NCBI GenBank assembly: GCA_030247855.1
Contig: JAPDRN010000007.1
Span: 599,117-663,116, forward strand
Length of the DNA: 64,000 bases
Reading direction: 5' to 3'
Origin: Knufia peltigerae
Taxonomy: Eukaryota > Ascomycota > Eurotiomycetes > Chaetothyriales > Trichomeriaceae
Part shown: piece after piece, positions 10,252 through 21,143 of the stretch
Layout: the number at the start of each line of letters is the position of its first letter
How positions within the stretch are numbered: the stretch's first letter is position 1
Made by a program: the position numbers and the translations under genes
The notes under the pieces: generated by a model
What the model saw: the letters and a program-made list of their open reading frames with translations, nothing else
Databases searched by the model: none
What the model was told of the DNA's origin: nothing

Positions 10252-13200
10252 TTTTAATTGACGCTCAAACGGCCAGGCGTCGGTATGTAGACCGCTGACT
10301 CGACTAAGAATACAGTCCTTCGAATATTGATCGCTAAGATGTGTCCTAAAAGAATACTGTGGTGTGCTTTGGTGGACGCAAGCTACATTAACGCTGCCGC
10401 AGAAATTCTCATGCTAGAAGAAATTCCGGCCTTGAAATTTGGAGAAGAATTTCGCGGGCTCCTTGGCAGCCAAAGCAAAGTAGAAACTGCTCTGAGTTCA
10501 CGTGCGACTCACCCCGAGCGTGCCGCTTTTATAACCACTCACCTGCCCCTCTAGGATTTACCTTCACACTCACCCTTCATCCTGAACCTGCTCCACCGCA
10601 TGCAGCGCCAGCCAGGACCCAAATATGGCAGCGCGTGACCCTTTCCCTCTCTGACGCCTCTTCGACTTTCGACCACTTTCTCGTCCCCTCGCTTAGACAG
10701 ACACTCCCTCCTAGCCAATAGAGTACAACACCCCCCTTCCCGACCTCTCAGGCCGCTAGCTTTCCTCCTCCTCCTCTAGCAGAATGTAATCCCTCTCCCA
10801 CCATGAATCACGTACTCTAGTCACCTCCAGCACCGCCATGAGCTAGCTGTGTCAACAGGAACTCGCGGCGGACGAACTGGTCCTTGCTCGTGTTCAGGCC
10901 AATGGTTAGGACATCAGTTATGGGCCGGGTAGATGGGACAGGCGTCCCGTCGCAGCAGGTGTCCTGTGATCCCCCCCGCAGCCTAGGTGGAACGTCCTGG
11001 AGATCTCATTGTCCCAGGCTGGTTGTCCCAGGACAGATTCCACACTAGAACGGCAAATCGCGGGGTATTCCTAAACCAGACATGCACAAATCGATCCCTA
11101 GGATTAGATTTGCAAATATCACCTTAGTGAGGGAGTTGTTTGAGGCCACTTTTCTGACTAAGCTGCTGCCTGTCGGAGGTGCCCTAGATTGGCCGCTGGC
11201 TGAAAGTTGGAAAGCAAGTGGAAGATGAACGCTATTCTACCCTATGAAAGTGATAAAGAACGCCTGTTTCTGTAATGCACTGCTTTTTCCACTGTCACGA
11301 GTTTCTTCTCAAAACTAGTATATGACACGTTCATTGCCCACCCGGTCGTGACTCAAAAAGCGCCATGTAAATTGCCCTGGATCCTTGCTCATGATGAGAA
11401 TCTATAACCGTCGTCATCAACTCGCCATTTGCAGAAAGTAGATACGGGACTCAGAAATTAGCTCGAAAACACATTGTTTTACACTGCTCCCAGATCCACT
11501 GACCTAAACGGCAGCGGTCGGGTGCAGGTCTAGGTTCACGATTGTTTGAGCACACAATTCATCACAGTCCCTCGAAGAGAACAGGGCGTTACCTGAAGTC
11601 CTCACTACAGCTTTTGCTTGGAGAGGAGAAAGGGTTGAGGAGAGGATGAACCCTTGCTTAAATAGCTGCAAGCTCCCTAGGCGCGGCTTGGCGCGGGTAC
11701 CGCCAAGAGGCCTCCCCGTCTTCGTCTTCGCCCCCACTTGCAGAACGCTAGGCAACCATTTAGCAGTTGTGTATGGGAACACAACTCTCACCAGCCTACT
11801 CCGAATCATTGTTTGAATTGTTTTCCTTTTTCGATTTCGGACGACAATTACTATACGCGGTAGAGCTATACACCTTAATCTTCACGATCCGTCTCATGGA
11901 CCTTCCCAGGTAGATCATCCTAGAAGACGGACACGAAAAGAAGAGTAGAGGAGAGAAGACGGAGCCAAGAGCACTGTATGTATCGTGGTTTATTTGTGTG
12001 AGAACTGTCCATTGCTATGTGCAAGGTCTTCAGACTTGTCACACTTACACAGGTATTCCAGTTGTCTGATAGCAGCTCCACCCTGTCACCAGCTCTTCTC
12101 CCTGTTGAGAATAGAGGGAATTGCTTTGTGTCCACACGTTGCCCACCCAAAATGATATCGGCATTAACCTTGAAGACACTCGTCTCATCGCTTGGGATCT
12201 GTCTGAGGGTTTATTCCTGGCGAGACGTTAAGTACATACCCTTGACTCTAGTTGCTAATTAGATGCAGGAATTGACGATGCATGGAGCCCACAACCTAGA
12301 CTCGAATGTCAGCAAAGTTTCACAAAGGAAGGAGCTGCTGAACGGATACTCGGACGGGATGAGATTGGGGATTGACCAATAATGATGTGTTGAAGAGTCA
12401 ACAGGAGGCTTTGGACAGATCTTGGCTTCACCAGCATGCTGGCTACTGACACTCCGCACCACGAGAAGGTGTCTGTCCTTTGCGGAGCAAAAAAGAGCCA
12501 AAAATTGGTGCCACTCTCCCAGTCGGGTTCACCGAGGTCCACGCGCGACGCGGGCTGGGCTGGTGTGTTTGTCCTCTCGGTATAAGCAATGTAGTGAAGA
12601 TTTCAGGCCATAGGTAGCCACCTTGCGGTGACGAACCTCACCCTGTTCTTTTTTTCCTCATCGAGGCACACCGGTATGGAGAGAAGAAAAGAAGAAAGAA
12701 AGAGTAAGAGGGAACGAAACGCGGATAACTTCTCGGCACCTAAGTGAGAAGGAAGGCGCGAAACCAGTACACTCTACGCAATCTGAGAATTTAGGAGAAA
12801 GGCAGGTGCACCACCTACACCCAAGGTTGAGGTCAACCTTAGGGCTCCTGAACAAGCAATGCGAACTTGGAAAGGAATTAAGGAACTTCATAGCAGCAAA
12901 AGTTTCGTCTTATTAGCACACCACCACAGGCGCACAACTGGGCTTGGATAGCCTTCGTACTGCAATTCCATCATTGCAAGCATCATTACTCATGCTGTCG
13001 TGATAACGCTCTTCTGTGACCAACTTTGCACTACTGAGGCCAATTGAGCATCGTGATTTTACATCGTTCTTTTGCACAGTACTTCAGAACAGCCAAGAAG
13101 TCGAATAGCCAGACCACGTCGCCAATCTGAAGATGTGTACAGTACTGGATCAGTTGTCTCATTTCTTCCTGCAGCAACACCAATCCACTTGCCTCCACCC

Positions 13201-13823
13201 CTTTTCCCTCTTGGCTGCCCAGGCGGTGCATTCGCAGCGAATGACTCTTGACCACGTGCTTCTGAATCAGAAGGCATTCAACTTTTTGGGTCTGTCCAGG
13301 TGTTGATGGCATCGCCAAGGCCGCGGACGGCCCGCAATGCTGAGGTGAGGCTACGGAGAGCGGGACAGGCTTCATGTCCCTACGAGGAACTTACTGGAGG
13401 GCAGGCGACGTCCTGATAACTTTAGGCGGGTAGACGATAGACAGTGCTATACAGGGAACTCAGTCAAGCCGTTATCCCGCGTGTCGTATTCAGCAACCAG
13501 ATTACGATAGCATTCAAGCCATGTTGTTGTTGTTGTCACTGGGCCAAAGGGAAAGAGGTATAGAGTATAAGTGAGTGCAGCACGAGGCTGTAGTAACGGC
13601 AGACATCTTCACAGCCTCGAGCGATTCAGCTGCCAGGCGCTTAGGTAGGTATCATTGCTTCGAGCCTTGTGTAATATGGCGGAAGGCTGACTCAACGGTG
13701 CGGGTGGAGAAATCCTACTACAAAAAATAGCAGTCAAAAATTATCCAATACATTTCTTACGGCAAAGCATCTCTTATTCTCTGCTACGGCTGACTCGGGA
13801 AAGGGAGCTGATAGGTGCTTGTA

Positions 13824-13859
13824 TCACGTGAGTCACAGAGTTCGCACCCGATTCGGGTG
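13824..13859. promoter_or_regulatory. Composite E-box / TGAGTCA site with adjacent inverted repeat
   Basis: TCACGTGA, a palindromic bHLH-type E-box, at 13824-13831 overlaps TGAGTCA, the GCN4/CpcA-type bZIP site, at 13829-13835. Ten bases on, CACCCGA-T-TCGGGTG forms a perfect 7+1+7 inverted repeat at 13845-13859. The clustering suggests a control element, but no gene can be confidently assigned to it. Confidence 0.4.
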
Positions 13860-14540
13860 AGACGGGGGTGAGCACAGGGCGGCATCACCTCTTCCGAATT
13901 AGGGGTGAGTTTAGAGCAGTTTTTACTCTGCTTGGCAAAAGCTCAAGGAACCGTCCAACTGCGCAGCCAGACGGCGCCGCTTTAACAGCCTCTAGAAGCG
14001 TCTCATCCTACGATCGATTTATTATTGCGCTCTTCACTCATCCTTGCAGTAACTATCTTGATTTCTACGGAATACTGGAGTCCCTTATCAGTACGCCATG
14101 TTTTGTTCTCAGGTGAGTTCCATTATTGATTAGCGATAACAACAATGAGGACTTCATTTGGTACCCCTAATGCAGACCTCTCTCACACACGACCACCTTC
14201 TGGTCAAAAGGCTTGCAACGACTTGCCCAATACGTTCCCGGAGATAGAAGCACTCCGGGACCCCAAGCTGGGTGTTGAGAACTCGTCATCGGCAGTGGAT
14301 ATAATCTAGACGAGTACGTCCTTCGGCGACCAGACACCGGACTTTGGTCGAGATGTCGACCACCCTATGCATTTCCGCCTTTTTATCATCTAGATGCTCT
14401 ATCTCCGGGATCTACCGATCCCTACATGCACTCAGAAAGGCAACTTCTCGATGATTTTGTCGCGGGCCCTGCATGGGAGTCTTTCTTCTTGCGCAGGCCA
14501 GAGATGGGACAACAATCGGACAGTCTCTCGGGAGGTGCCC

Positions 14541-14564
14541 AGGCGCCCAGGCGCCCAGGCGCCC
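14541..14564. repeat. Three tandem copies of AGGCGCCC
   Basis: Three perfect head-to-tail 8 bp units, preceded by a partial unit GTGCCC. The unit contains the palindrome GGCGCC. It lies just beyond the decayed ALDH gene; no function is evident. Confidence 0.75.
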
Positions 14565-14639
14565 GCAAATGTCCACTCACAGCACCTGGTCTAATTTGCA
14601 GGATCAATGTTCGAGTATTATGATGCATTTGCACTCAGA

Positions 14640-15290
14640 TCCAGCGTCAGAGTCCTTGTCTTTAAGATCAGGTACTCACCAATGGCCACATCCTCCCCCC
14701 ATTTTTCCTCGTAGCCAGCTTCCATGATTCCGCCTCATGGTGATCTTGCACAAGAGCTCTTGCCGGATACTTGGCCAACAACACGTCAGTGGAGGGTCGT
14801 GGAGATAGACCATGCCCCGAGGTTTTTCAGGAGTCGCCACACCCTGTCCGCATTCTTGGGGGAACAGGTATGAGGCAATGCCAAATGTTTGTGCCATTAG
14901 CTAGTCTGACGGCCTCTTCCTCTGTATCAAAGACATGCAAAGCTAGGAAAGGAGACGATTTTGGACTTGTGACCACGATATCCTCGGGAAAGGAGAGTCT
15001 TGTCGAATGTATCATATACTGAACCCGAATGCCATGCCCGCCTTGTCATAGTTACCTCCTCCACTGGTGATGGTGCAGAGCGTCCCGGCCGGGTGCTATC
15101 ACGGCCACCGTCATGCAGCCTAGAGTTCTTACCTGTGGTAAGTGGGAAACGTCGTCATGAACACCACCAGGATCCGGACCAACGCACCCTGGCCTTACGA
15201 GTCTACGACTATTGTCTAGAGATAAGGAATGCGCACCGCCATTTGATAACATGATTTTCTTGCCGGTGCCAACGGCCCAAGCATGGAACC
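14640..15290 (-). pseudogene. Decayed aldehyde dehydrogenase gene (C-terminal half)
   Basis: Minus-strand remnants of an NAD(P)-dependent aldehyde dehydrogenase spread over at least three frames. At 14955-14897 the frame reads SPFLALHVFDTEEEAVRLAN, matching the ALDH block normally written GPVL-x-V-F-x-TEEEAVRLAN. The next conserved block appears in another frame as FGIASYLF (14887-14862). RLLKNL (14836-14819), GMVYLHDP, GGIMEAGY (about 14735) and the C-terminal AIGEYLILKT (14686-14657) follow with frame changes and a stop between them. GTGKKIM near 15270-15243 resembles the upstream helix before the LELGGK motif. No intron arrangement I tried removes all the shifts. Order and direction of the fragments are collinear with a functional ALDH, so this is a genuine relic rather than chance. 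Boundaries are approximate and the N-terminal half is not recognisable. Confidence 0.72.
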
Positions 15291-15653
15291 CGGGATACAG
15301 TGTAACTCAACCACACGGGCCACATCCAGCCGGAGGCTGACGTGAAAGGTGTGCAGCTCTTGTTCACGGTCAACAGCTGTCGAAGACGATCCTTAAGATG
15401 GAGTCGGTGCCAACTTTGTTAGGCGAATGCTGTTAACATGGGTGATCCGGATGGCGGGACCGGATCAGATTTGCCGGTCTCGGTAACGCCATTCATTCGC
15501 TCTCGTCTTTGCATGCTGAAGGACCAGTTATCGTGCTTGGCATAACATACCCACCCCTATCGCTTGCTGGATGCAAGGTAAACAGCCTACCTCGCAAGTC
15601 TTTGGCCTACTTACGATCCAGGTAGCGGACAGTATTCAGTTTCGCTCCCAAAC
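15291..15653. other. Upstream region of the first FAD oxidoreductase
   Basis: 363 bp between the ALDH relic and the FAD enzyme start, presumably its promoter. No TATA box or strong motif is seen. Confidence 0.5.
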
Positions 15654-17189
15654 ATGGCGCCCAGCCAGTTTCCCGTCAAGGATCCAGCACCCTCCGTGTG
15701 GACGGCCTCGCCTCATCCTCTGGACGACTACCAGTCCACAATTGAATTACCAGGGCAGTGTGACGTGTTGATTGTCGGTTCAGGTTTCGCTGGTGTTTCT
15801 ACAGCATACCACATCTTGAAGGATGACCCGGATCCCTGGTCGATAGTGCTTCTTGAAGCACGAGCTCACTGTTCAGGTGCGACAGGCAGGAATGGAGGTC
15901 ACATCAAACCGGACACGTACTATAGCGCTCCAAAGTACGAAAGGCTCTATGGCACGAGGCAGGCAGCGGAGCTACAACTCTTCGAGAGCTCGCAAGTTTG
16001 GGCCGTGAAAGAGTTGGTGGATCGAGAAGGCTTGGAGTGCGACTTTCACTTGACTCGGGCACTTGATGTCTACCTCGATCCAGATCACGCCGCTCAGACG
16101 TACGAGGCGTACCAGAGAATGCTCAACGATGGTTACTTCGACTTGAGGGATGTCTCTTACACGGGTAAGTCAGACGCTGAGCGGGTAAGTTCCTGAGCCC
16201 CTGCCGAATGGGAGACCATATACGTTCAGAACGTTAGCTAACGTCCGGTGGCGAATGTCGTAGATATCGGGTGTCAAAGGAGCACAATGTTGCTTCAGCT
16301 TCACGGCAGCACACCTGACTCCAAAGCTACTGGTGTTGGGCCTACTAGAGCGTCTTATTAACCAAGGCCTCCAAGCCTACGCCCACACCCCGGTGGTGAA
16401 AGTCTCCCCAAGTAGGGACAGCGCCGGCTTTTGGACTGTTTCAACCACTCGAGGAGACATCAAAGCACGGAAGGTCATATTTGCCACGAATGGCTACACT
16501 GCCTCATTGCTGCCTCAGTACCATCGAAAAATAGTTCCCGTCCGGGGAGTATGTAGCCACATCACGACACCAAACGGCAACTATTCGCCCCATCTCCCTA
16601 ACACTTATAGTCTGCGTTTCGGTGGTGCCAACTACGATTACTTGATCCCGCGGGCAGACGGCAGTATCGTGGTGGGCGGTGCCCGGCAGACCTTTTTACA
16701 CCATCAAGATCGATGGTTCAATTCCGTCAGCGACAATGAACGTATGGTACCGGACTCGGAAAGGTACTTTGACGGCTACATGCAGCGACACTTTAGGGGC
16801 TGGGAGGCTAGCGGAGCGTCTACCGAGAGAGTTTGGACCGGCGGTAAGTCATCATTGCTGAGTAACCGGGCAGGTGACACGAAGGCTGATCAATGACCGA
16901 GATAGTGATGGGCTACACATCAGATTTTATGCCCCATGTTGGTGAAGTTCCGACCAAGCCTGGGCAATACATCATTGCAGGGTTCTCAGGTCGAGGTATG
17001 CCTTACATCTTTTTGGCAAGTGAAGGCCTGGCCCGGATGGTCAGGCATGAGACCCGATACGAAGAGACGAAATTGCCCTCTGTCTTGAAGTCTACGAGAG
17101 AGCGACTGAGCAGCTCAGAGAGCCCTCTCGAAAAGGAGTTTGGGACCGTCTGGAAGGACCGCGCGCAGACGATCCCTCCCCGGCTTTAG
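15654..17189 (+). CDS. FAD-dependent oxidoreductase, DAO family (paralogue A)
   Basis: Flavoenzyme of the D-amino-acid oxidase / glycine-sarcosine oxidase superfamily, resembling gamma-glutamylputrescine and amine oxidases; it would oxidise a primary or secondary amine to imine/aldehyde with release of peroxide. Exons 15654-16184, 16264-16843 and 16906-17189 (introns 79 and 62 nt; GTAAGT donors) give 464 residues. The Rossmann dinucleotide fold is VLIVGSGFAGVSTA with glycines at 42, 44 and 47, followed by LLEARAHCSGATGRNGGH, the family's flavin-contact motif. Near the C-terminus GQYIIAGFSGRGMPYIF is the second conserved FAD-binding block. The exact substrate is unknown. Its nearest relative in the window is the enzyme at 18775-20408, and the first intron is at the homologous position and phase. 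Confidence 0.87.
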
Positions 17190-17352
17190 GATGGAATGGC
17201 TATCTTAGATGACCTTGTCCAAGGTTCTAGCTCTTCGAGTTAATGCTTACACGATGAAGAAAGAGAACAGGCGAGTGCCAATATTATTCTGATGCTTGCA
17301 GGAACGTGTAGTCGCTACGGCGTCAGCCTGACCTCTATGCAAACGGACCCAA

Positions 17353-18072
17353 CTAGGCCCCGACGATGCCTTGCGCCATCTTGGGGAGTGTGTCTGCGAT
17401 GACTCGCATGTCCACACCAGCCATCTCGAGGCACGGCTCCTTTTCGTAGATAGTGCAATAGGCCCCCTGAAACCCTGCCTTGACGGCCGCCGACACATCC
17501 CACATGTGTGCGGCCGCGAACCACTTCTCATCATCTACACCCAACTTGTCGAGCACGGATCGATATGAGGCTGGGTGAGGCTTCACCACCCCGGTGCTAT
17601 CACAGCTGATGAAGTTCTCCAGGGGCATGTGGACCCCGGCGCGTTCGAAGTAGCCCCGAACGCGTTGAATGTCGCCCGTCGTGAAGCACCACACCGTGAA
17701 TCCGGCGTCACGTAATATCTGGAAGGACTCGAAGCAACCAGGCCGCAGTTGAAGACTCGAGTAGCCCTGCACACAGCGTTCGCACTCTTCCTCGGTAGCA
17801 AAGGAGCGAGGGTCCGTGATGCCCGCAAACCATAGCGACCGATAGAACATCGACCGGAGCACGGATTGATATGGCTTGTGGCGCTCCGATATCGACAAGA
17901 ATGTGAACTCGAGCTCCGCGAGCGTCTGCCACGTGAATCCAAAGTGCTTGGGAGTGATGCAGTGCTGCCGTAGTCGGGCCCCGAGAACCTGGTCAATGCA
18001 GTCGTAGTAGGCATCAAACGAGACGCAGGTACCCACGATGTCGAACACGACGTGCTTCTTCTTGGTCGACAT
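17353..18072 (-). CDS. HAD-superfamily hydrolase, 2-haloacid dehalogenase type
   Basis: Single-exon protein of 239 residues of the haloacid-dehalogenase superfamily (subfamily IA, type II dehalogenase-like). Motif I is HVVFDIVGTCVSFDAY with nucleophile D11 and T15. Motif II is CFTTGD around T131, motif III is VVKPHPASY with K164 and Y170, and motif IV is AAHMWDVSAAVKAGF with D192. All four catalytic positions are present, so the enzyme is probably active. In fungi such proteins often sit beside oxidoreductases in catabolic clusters, and the true substrate need not be halogenated. It is transcribed convergently with FAD paralogue A (163 bp apart) and divergently from paralogue B. Confidence 0.9.
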   Translation of the reverse strand: MSTKKKHVVFDIVGTCVSFDAYYDCIDQVLGARLRQHCITPKHFGFTWQTLAELEFTFLSISERHKPYQSVLRSMFYRSLWFAGITDPRSFATEEECERCVQGYSSLQLRPGCFESFQILRDAGFTVWCFTTGDIQRVRGYFERAGVHMPLENFISCDSTGVVKPHPASYRSVLDKLGVDDEKWFAAAHMWDVSAAVKAGFQGAYCTIYEKEPCLEMAGVDMRVIADTLPKMAQGIVGA

Positions 18073-18774
18073 GTTTTACAGGTGGTCTGTCAGCGGGCCA
18101 GTCGGAGTAATCGCAATGTGGCTGGTACAAATAACAGTTGGGATATGTTGCGCTGTGTCGACTCTCTGGGCGAACAAAAGCCAACGAGAAACCCTGACAA
18201 CACTCGATATATATATTTAAATGGTCCAATGTGTAGAATTTGAACGATAGGGTTTGACCTCGTGAAGCACATGGGCTTATCAGAAGATCCAAAGGAACCT
18301 TCTCAAGGGGAATGTTTTCTCGTGAGCAAAGTCGAGAACATCCGCACCCAAGTCCCTACCAAACCAGCCTTGACAAGCTTCACGAGGCCTTGACGGTAAG
18401 TGGGACCGGCAACTGACATTGTGCCGGTCTGACCAGACCAAGGTCCCCACCACTTCGGCCATGGTGCATCGTTGCTGAGCTGGAGATTGTTTTTAACAGC
18501 AACCGATAGATAGCATCGAGCACTGGAATAAACTGGCCTCACGTGAGCCACAGTGCCCTCAACATGCTCATCATTGCTTGAGGGCAACGGAAAGCTTGAA
18601 ACCCCGTCGAAAAGGAATGTTATCTCACCTCGATAAAGGTGCATTCTGGCCGCGCCCAATTCGCTTGAATTTCTTGTGGCAACACCATCGTCCGGTGTGA
18701 GTTCAGCGTCGTCTTTATCTTTCATCGCCGCATAAAATCGAGGGTCTTAGCGAGGTCAGTAGTCTTTTCCCGCC
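18073..18774. promoter_or_regulatory. Divergent promoter HAD hydrolase / FAD paralogue B
   Basis: 702 bp between divergent start codons. An AT run TATATATATTTAAA at 18208-18221 lies about 140 bp upstream of the HAD start and is a plausible TATA element for that gene. A 140-codon open frame at 18303-18725 on the minus strand has no recognisable features and is not called. A shared regulator for both genes would be economical but is inferred. Confidence 0.5.
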
Positions 18775-20408
18775 ATGGTCCCAAGTGCAATTCAGGATGA
18801 TGTCGGCGCCCATGACGACTCGACGGGTCATTGCATTCTCCCCGTCAAAAACCCTTTGACGTCGTTTTGGTTGAAAGAACCCCATGAACTGGGCGACTAC
18901 AGATCGACTCCAGACCTCCCCGAAAGGAGCGACGTGGTCATCATTGGAGGGGGCTACGCTGGGGTGGCCACGGCTTACCACTTGTTGAAGCAGAGCCCGG
19001 GGGAGAATTTCTCCATTACTCTTCTCGAGGCTCGAGGGGTTTGTACGGGTGCCACGGGACGCAATGGGGGCCATCTCCGACCAGACATGTACGGTCATAT
19101 AGGAAAGCACATGGCCCGCGCCGGGAGGGAAGCCGGGGCAGAAGTGGCTCGATTCGAGGTTGACAATATGTGGGCGATCAAAAAGGCCATCGAAGATGAA
19201 GAAATCGAATGCGACTTTACCCTGACGAGGAGTGTCGACGTCTGGTGTAATGAGGAGGGAGCAAAAAAGGCCAAAGCTGCGTACGACTTTTTGGTTAGCC
19301 AGGACCTCGAATACATGAAGGATGTCTTCTTCATCACTGATCCCAGCCAAGCCGAAGGGGTAGGTTCCATGGACTAGGATGACGCGCGCTTTCTTGTCTC
19401 TTATCAATCATTGCTAATGGGCTGTTATAGTATTCAGGTATCAAAGGGGCCAAGGCTGCTGCCTCCTTCACAGCCGGAACGGTCTGGCCGTACAAATTCA
19501 TCCTCAGTCTCCTGCAGAAGATCTTACAGACAGGTCGCTTGAATCTACAGACCAACACCCCGGTAACCTCAATCCGGCCTGACGAGGATTGCCTTGATCT
19601 TGTCGTGATCGAGACGGAGCGCGGAGCGATTGTGACCCCAAAGGTCGTGCATGCTTCCAATGCGTATGTGTCCGGCGTGCTGCCGGAGTACGTGCACAGC
19701 ATCATTCCATGCAAGGGCACTTGCTGCCACGTCGACACCTCCAAGGATTCCAGCAGCTCCGCCCGGGCGCCGCCGCCCTGCCTCACCAACTCATACATCA
19801 TTCGTGATGAAAATCAGATCGTCTCATACCTGATCCCACGCACAGATGGCAGTATCATTGTCGGGGGCGCGCAAACGACGTTTCGACCATTTCGGTCCCA
19901 GTGGTACGGGAACATCGACGATAGCGTGCAAATTGACGCGGCCAAGGGCTACTACGATCACTACATGCAACGGACGTTTCGTGGGTGGGAAGACTCGGCA
20001 GCCGCAGTCTCCAACACCTGGACTGGCGTTATGGGCTATTCGTTCGACACGGCTCCCCATATTGGCCCCGTTCCATCGAGGCCTGGTCAATTCATCATCG
20101 CGGGATTCAACGGCCATGGCATGCCCGTCATATGGTTGTCGGCCAAAGGTCTTGCCGAGATGATTTTGGCCGACAGGAAAGGACAGAAAGTCGCCTTCAA
20201 AGAGACTGGACTTCCTCGACTTTTCGAAACCTCCCAGCTGCGTATCGACCGCTCACGGAAATATTCAGAGGAAGAAGGCGACATTCTGGGATCGGGGGCT
20301 ATTTTCTTACCACGAGAGCCAACAAACGATCGAGGCCACGAGGTCAAGGGCGCAGTACATGGACGTGGACGAGACATCGCTATTCCGTATCTCGGCAAAA
20401 ACGATTGA
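18775..20408 (+). CDS. FAD-dependent oxidoreductase, DAO family (paralogue B)
   Basis: Second DAO-superfamily flavoenzyme, 520 residues, from exons 18775-19359 and 19431-20408 (71 nt intron, GTAGGT donor, TGCTAAT branch, TAG acceptor). The FAD fold reads VVIIGGGYAGVATAYHLL (glycines 58, 60 and 63) and is followed by LLEARGVCTGATGRNGGH. Other family blocks are FTAGTVWPYKFILSLLQ, DGSIIVGGAQTTF and GQFIIAGFNGHGMPVIWLS. The intron is at the same site and phase as intron 1 of paralogue A; the position of A's second intron (between WTG and VMGY) is uninterrupted here. The C-terminal tail after residue about 455 is charged, lacks domain similarity and is longer than in A. It probably acts on an amine or amino acid imported by the adjacent permease. 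Confidence 0.88.
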
Positions 20409-21143
20409 AGGACAAAACATAGCAGTAGCGATTTCTACTAGAATGGTCCATTACCCCAATGGCGATGAGGCAGTATTGTACGTAAAGTTTTGACGGGTTT
20501 GAGCTGCCTTAGACAAAGCCCGAGTCCACTTGGCCTTCGCTTTTCACCACCTCCATTCACTTCTCGCAGTCTGAACCGATGGTCAGAGTTCTCCATTTCG
20601 ACCTCATCGGACGTCTCTGAGCATCTGCTCTCCATCCACCACAATACGGAGGACAGTACGTCCATGAGGACCGGCACGAGAACATTGCCGGTTCAGGCTC
20701 CACCCTTGTCCCGGAACCAATCAGCCTCTTTGCCGGGCTGGGTGCCGGTTGCCCGTCTGATACGAGAACGGGCGTCGTCATTCCACCTTCACGTTGATCT
20801 TCGTCCTCCGCTCAAAGAAGAGAGTGATCGACTATAGACGCTTGACCAACAAAGGGTGTAGTGTAGGTGTTGGCGAGGCCCCGGCTTCTTTGGACTGTGT
20901 AGAATCGAGATAACAACTCCTCCATCAATCGACGATCAGATGGACAACACTACAAAAGTGCCTGGGGAGATGGACGTGACTCTCCAGGGCATCAAATACC
21001 TTCAGAGCCCCCAGCAGGTCGTGAAAGGAATCCTTCTTTCTGCTCGGAAAGGGAGCGCCCACACTATTTGACATCGAGTCCAAGGCTGATTCCCGCACTC
21101 ATCCTACACTTTGCTGGGTTCTTGCAGAAGGCAATCTTCCAGA
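20409..21143. other. Intergenic, FAD paralogue B to permease
   Basis: 735 bp between two genes on the plus strand. It must contain the terminator of the oxidoreductase and the permease promoter. TTGCAG and TTCCAG just before the permease ATG could be acceptors of a 5' UTR intron. No repeat or RNA gene is seen. Confidence 0.5.

Larger units (their letters stand above)
10252..14639. other. 4.4 kb gene-poor stretch
   Basis: The first 300 bp form the NOP56 promoter. From about 10560 to 10810 the plus strand is markedly C/T-rich (CCTCCTCCTCCTC-type runs), as in long fungal promoters or 5' leaders, but no coding frame follows. Short open frames of up to 101 codons (for example 11504-11809 minus) have no recognisable similarity or codon signature. 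Visible structure is limited to a composite E-box/GCN4-like site at 13824-13835, an inverted repeat at 13845-13859 and an 8 bp tandem repeat at 14541-14564. A non-coding transcript cannot be excluded. Confidence 0.5.

Noticed and set aside
14145..14309. Short frame starting ATG AGG ACT TCA in the gene-poor stretch
   Set aside because: It encodes about 50 residues ending VDII with no recognisable similarity; an upstream ATG with a GTGAGT donor at 14114 was considered but the spliced product stops quickly.
18303..18725. 140-codon minus-strand frame between the HAD gene and FAD paralogue B
   Set aside because: It occupies a divergent promoter and shows no family resemblance; kept out for lack of support.
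18715..19407. 230-codon minus-strand frame opposite FAD paralogue B
   Set aside because: It overlaps exon 1 of a gene with an intact FAD fold; no domain is seen in the antisense product.
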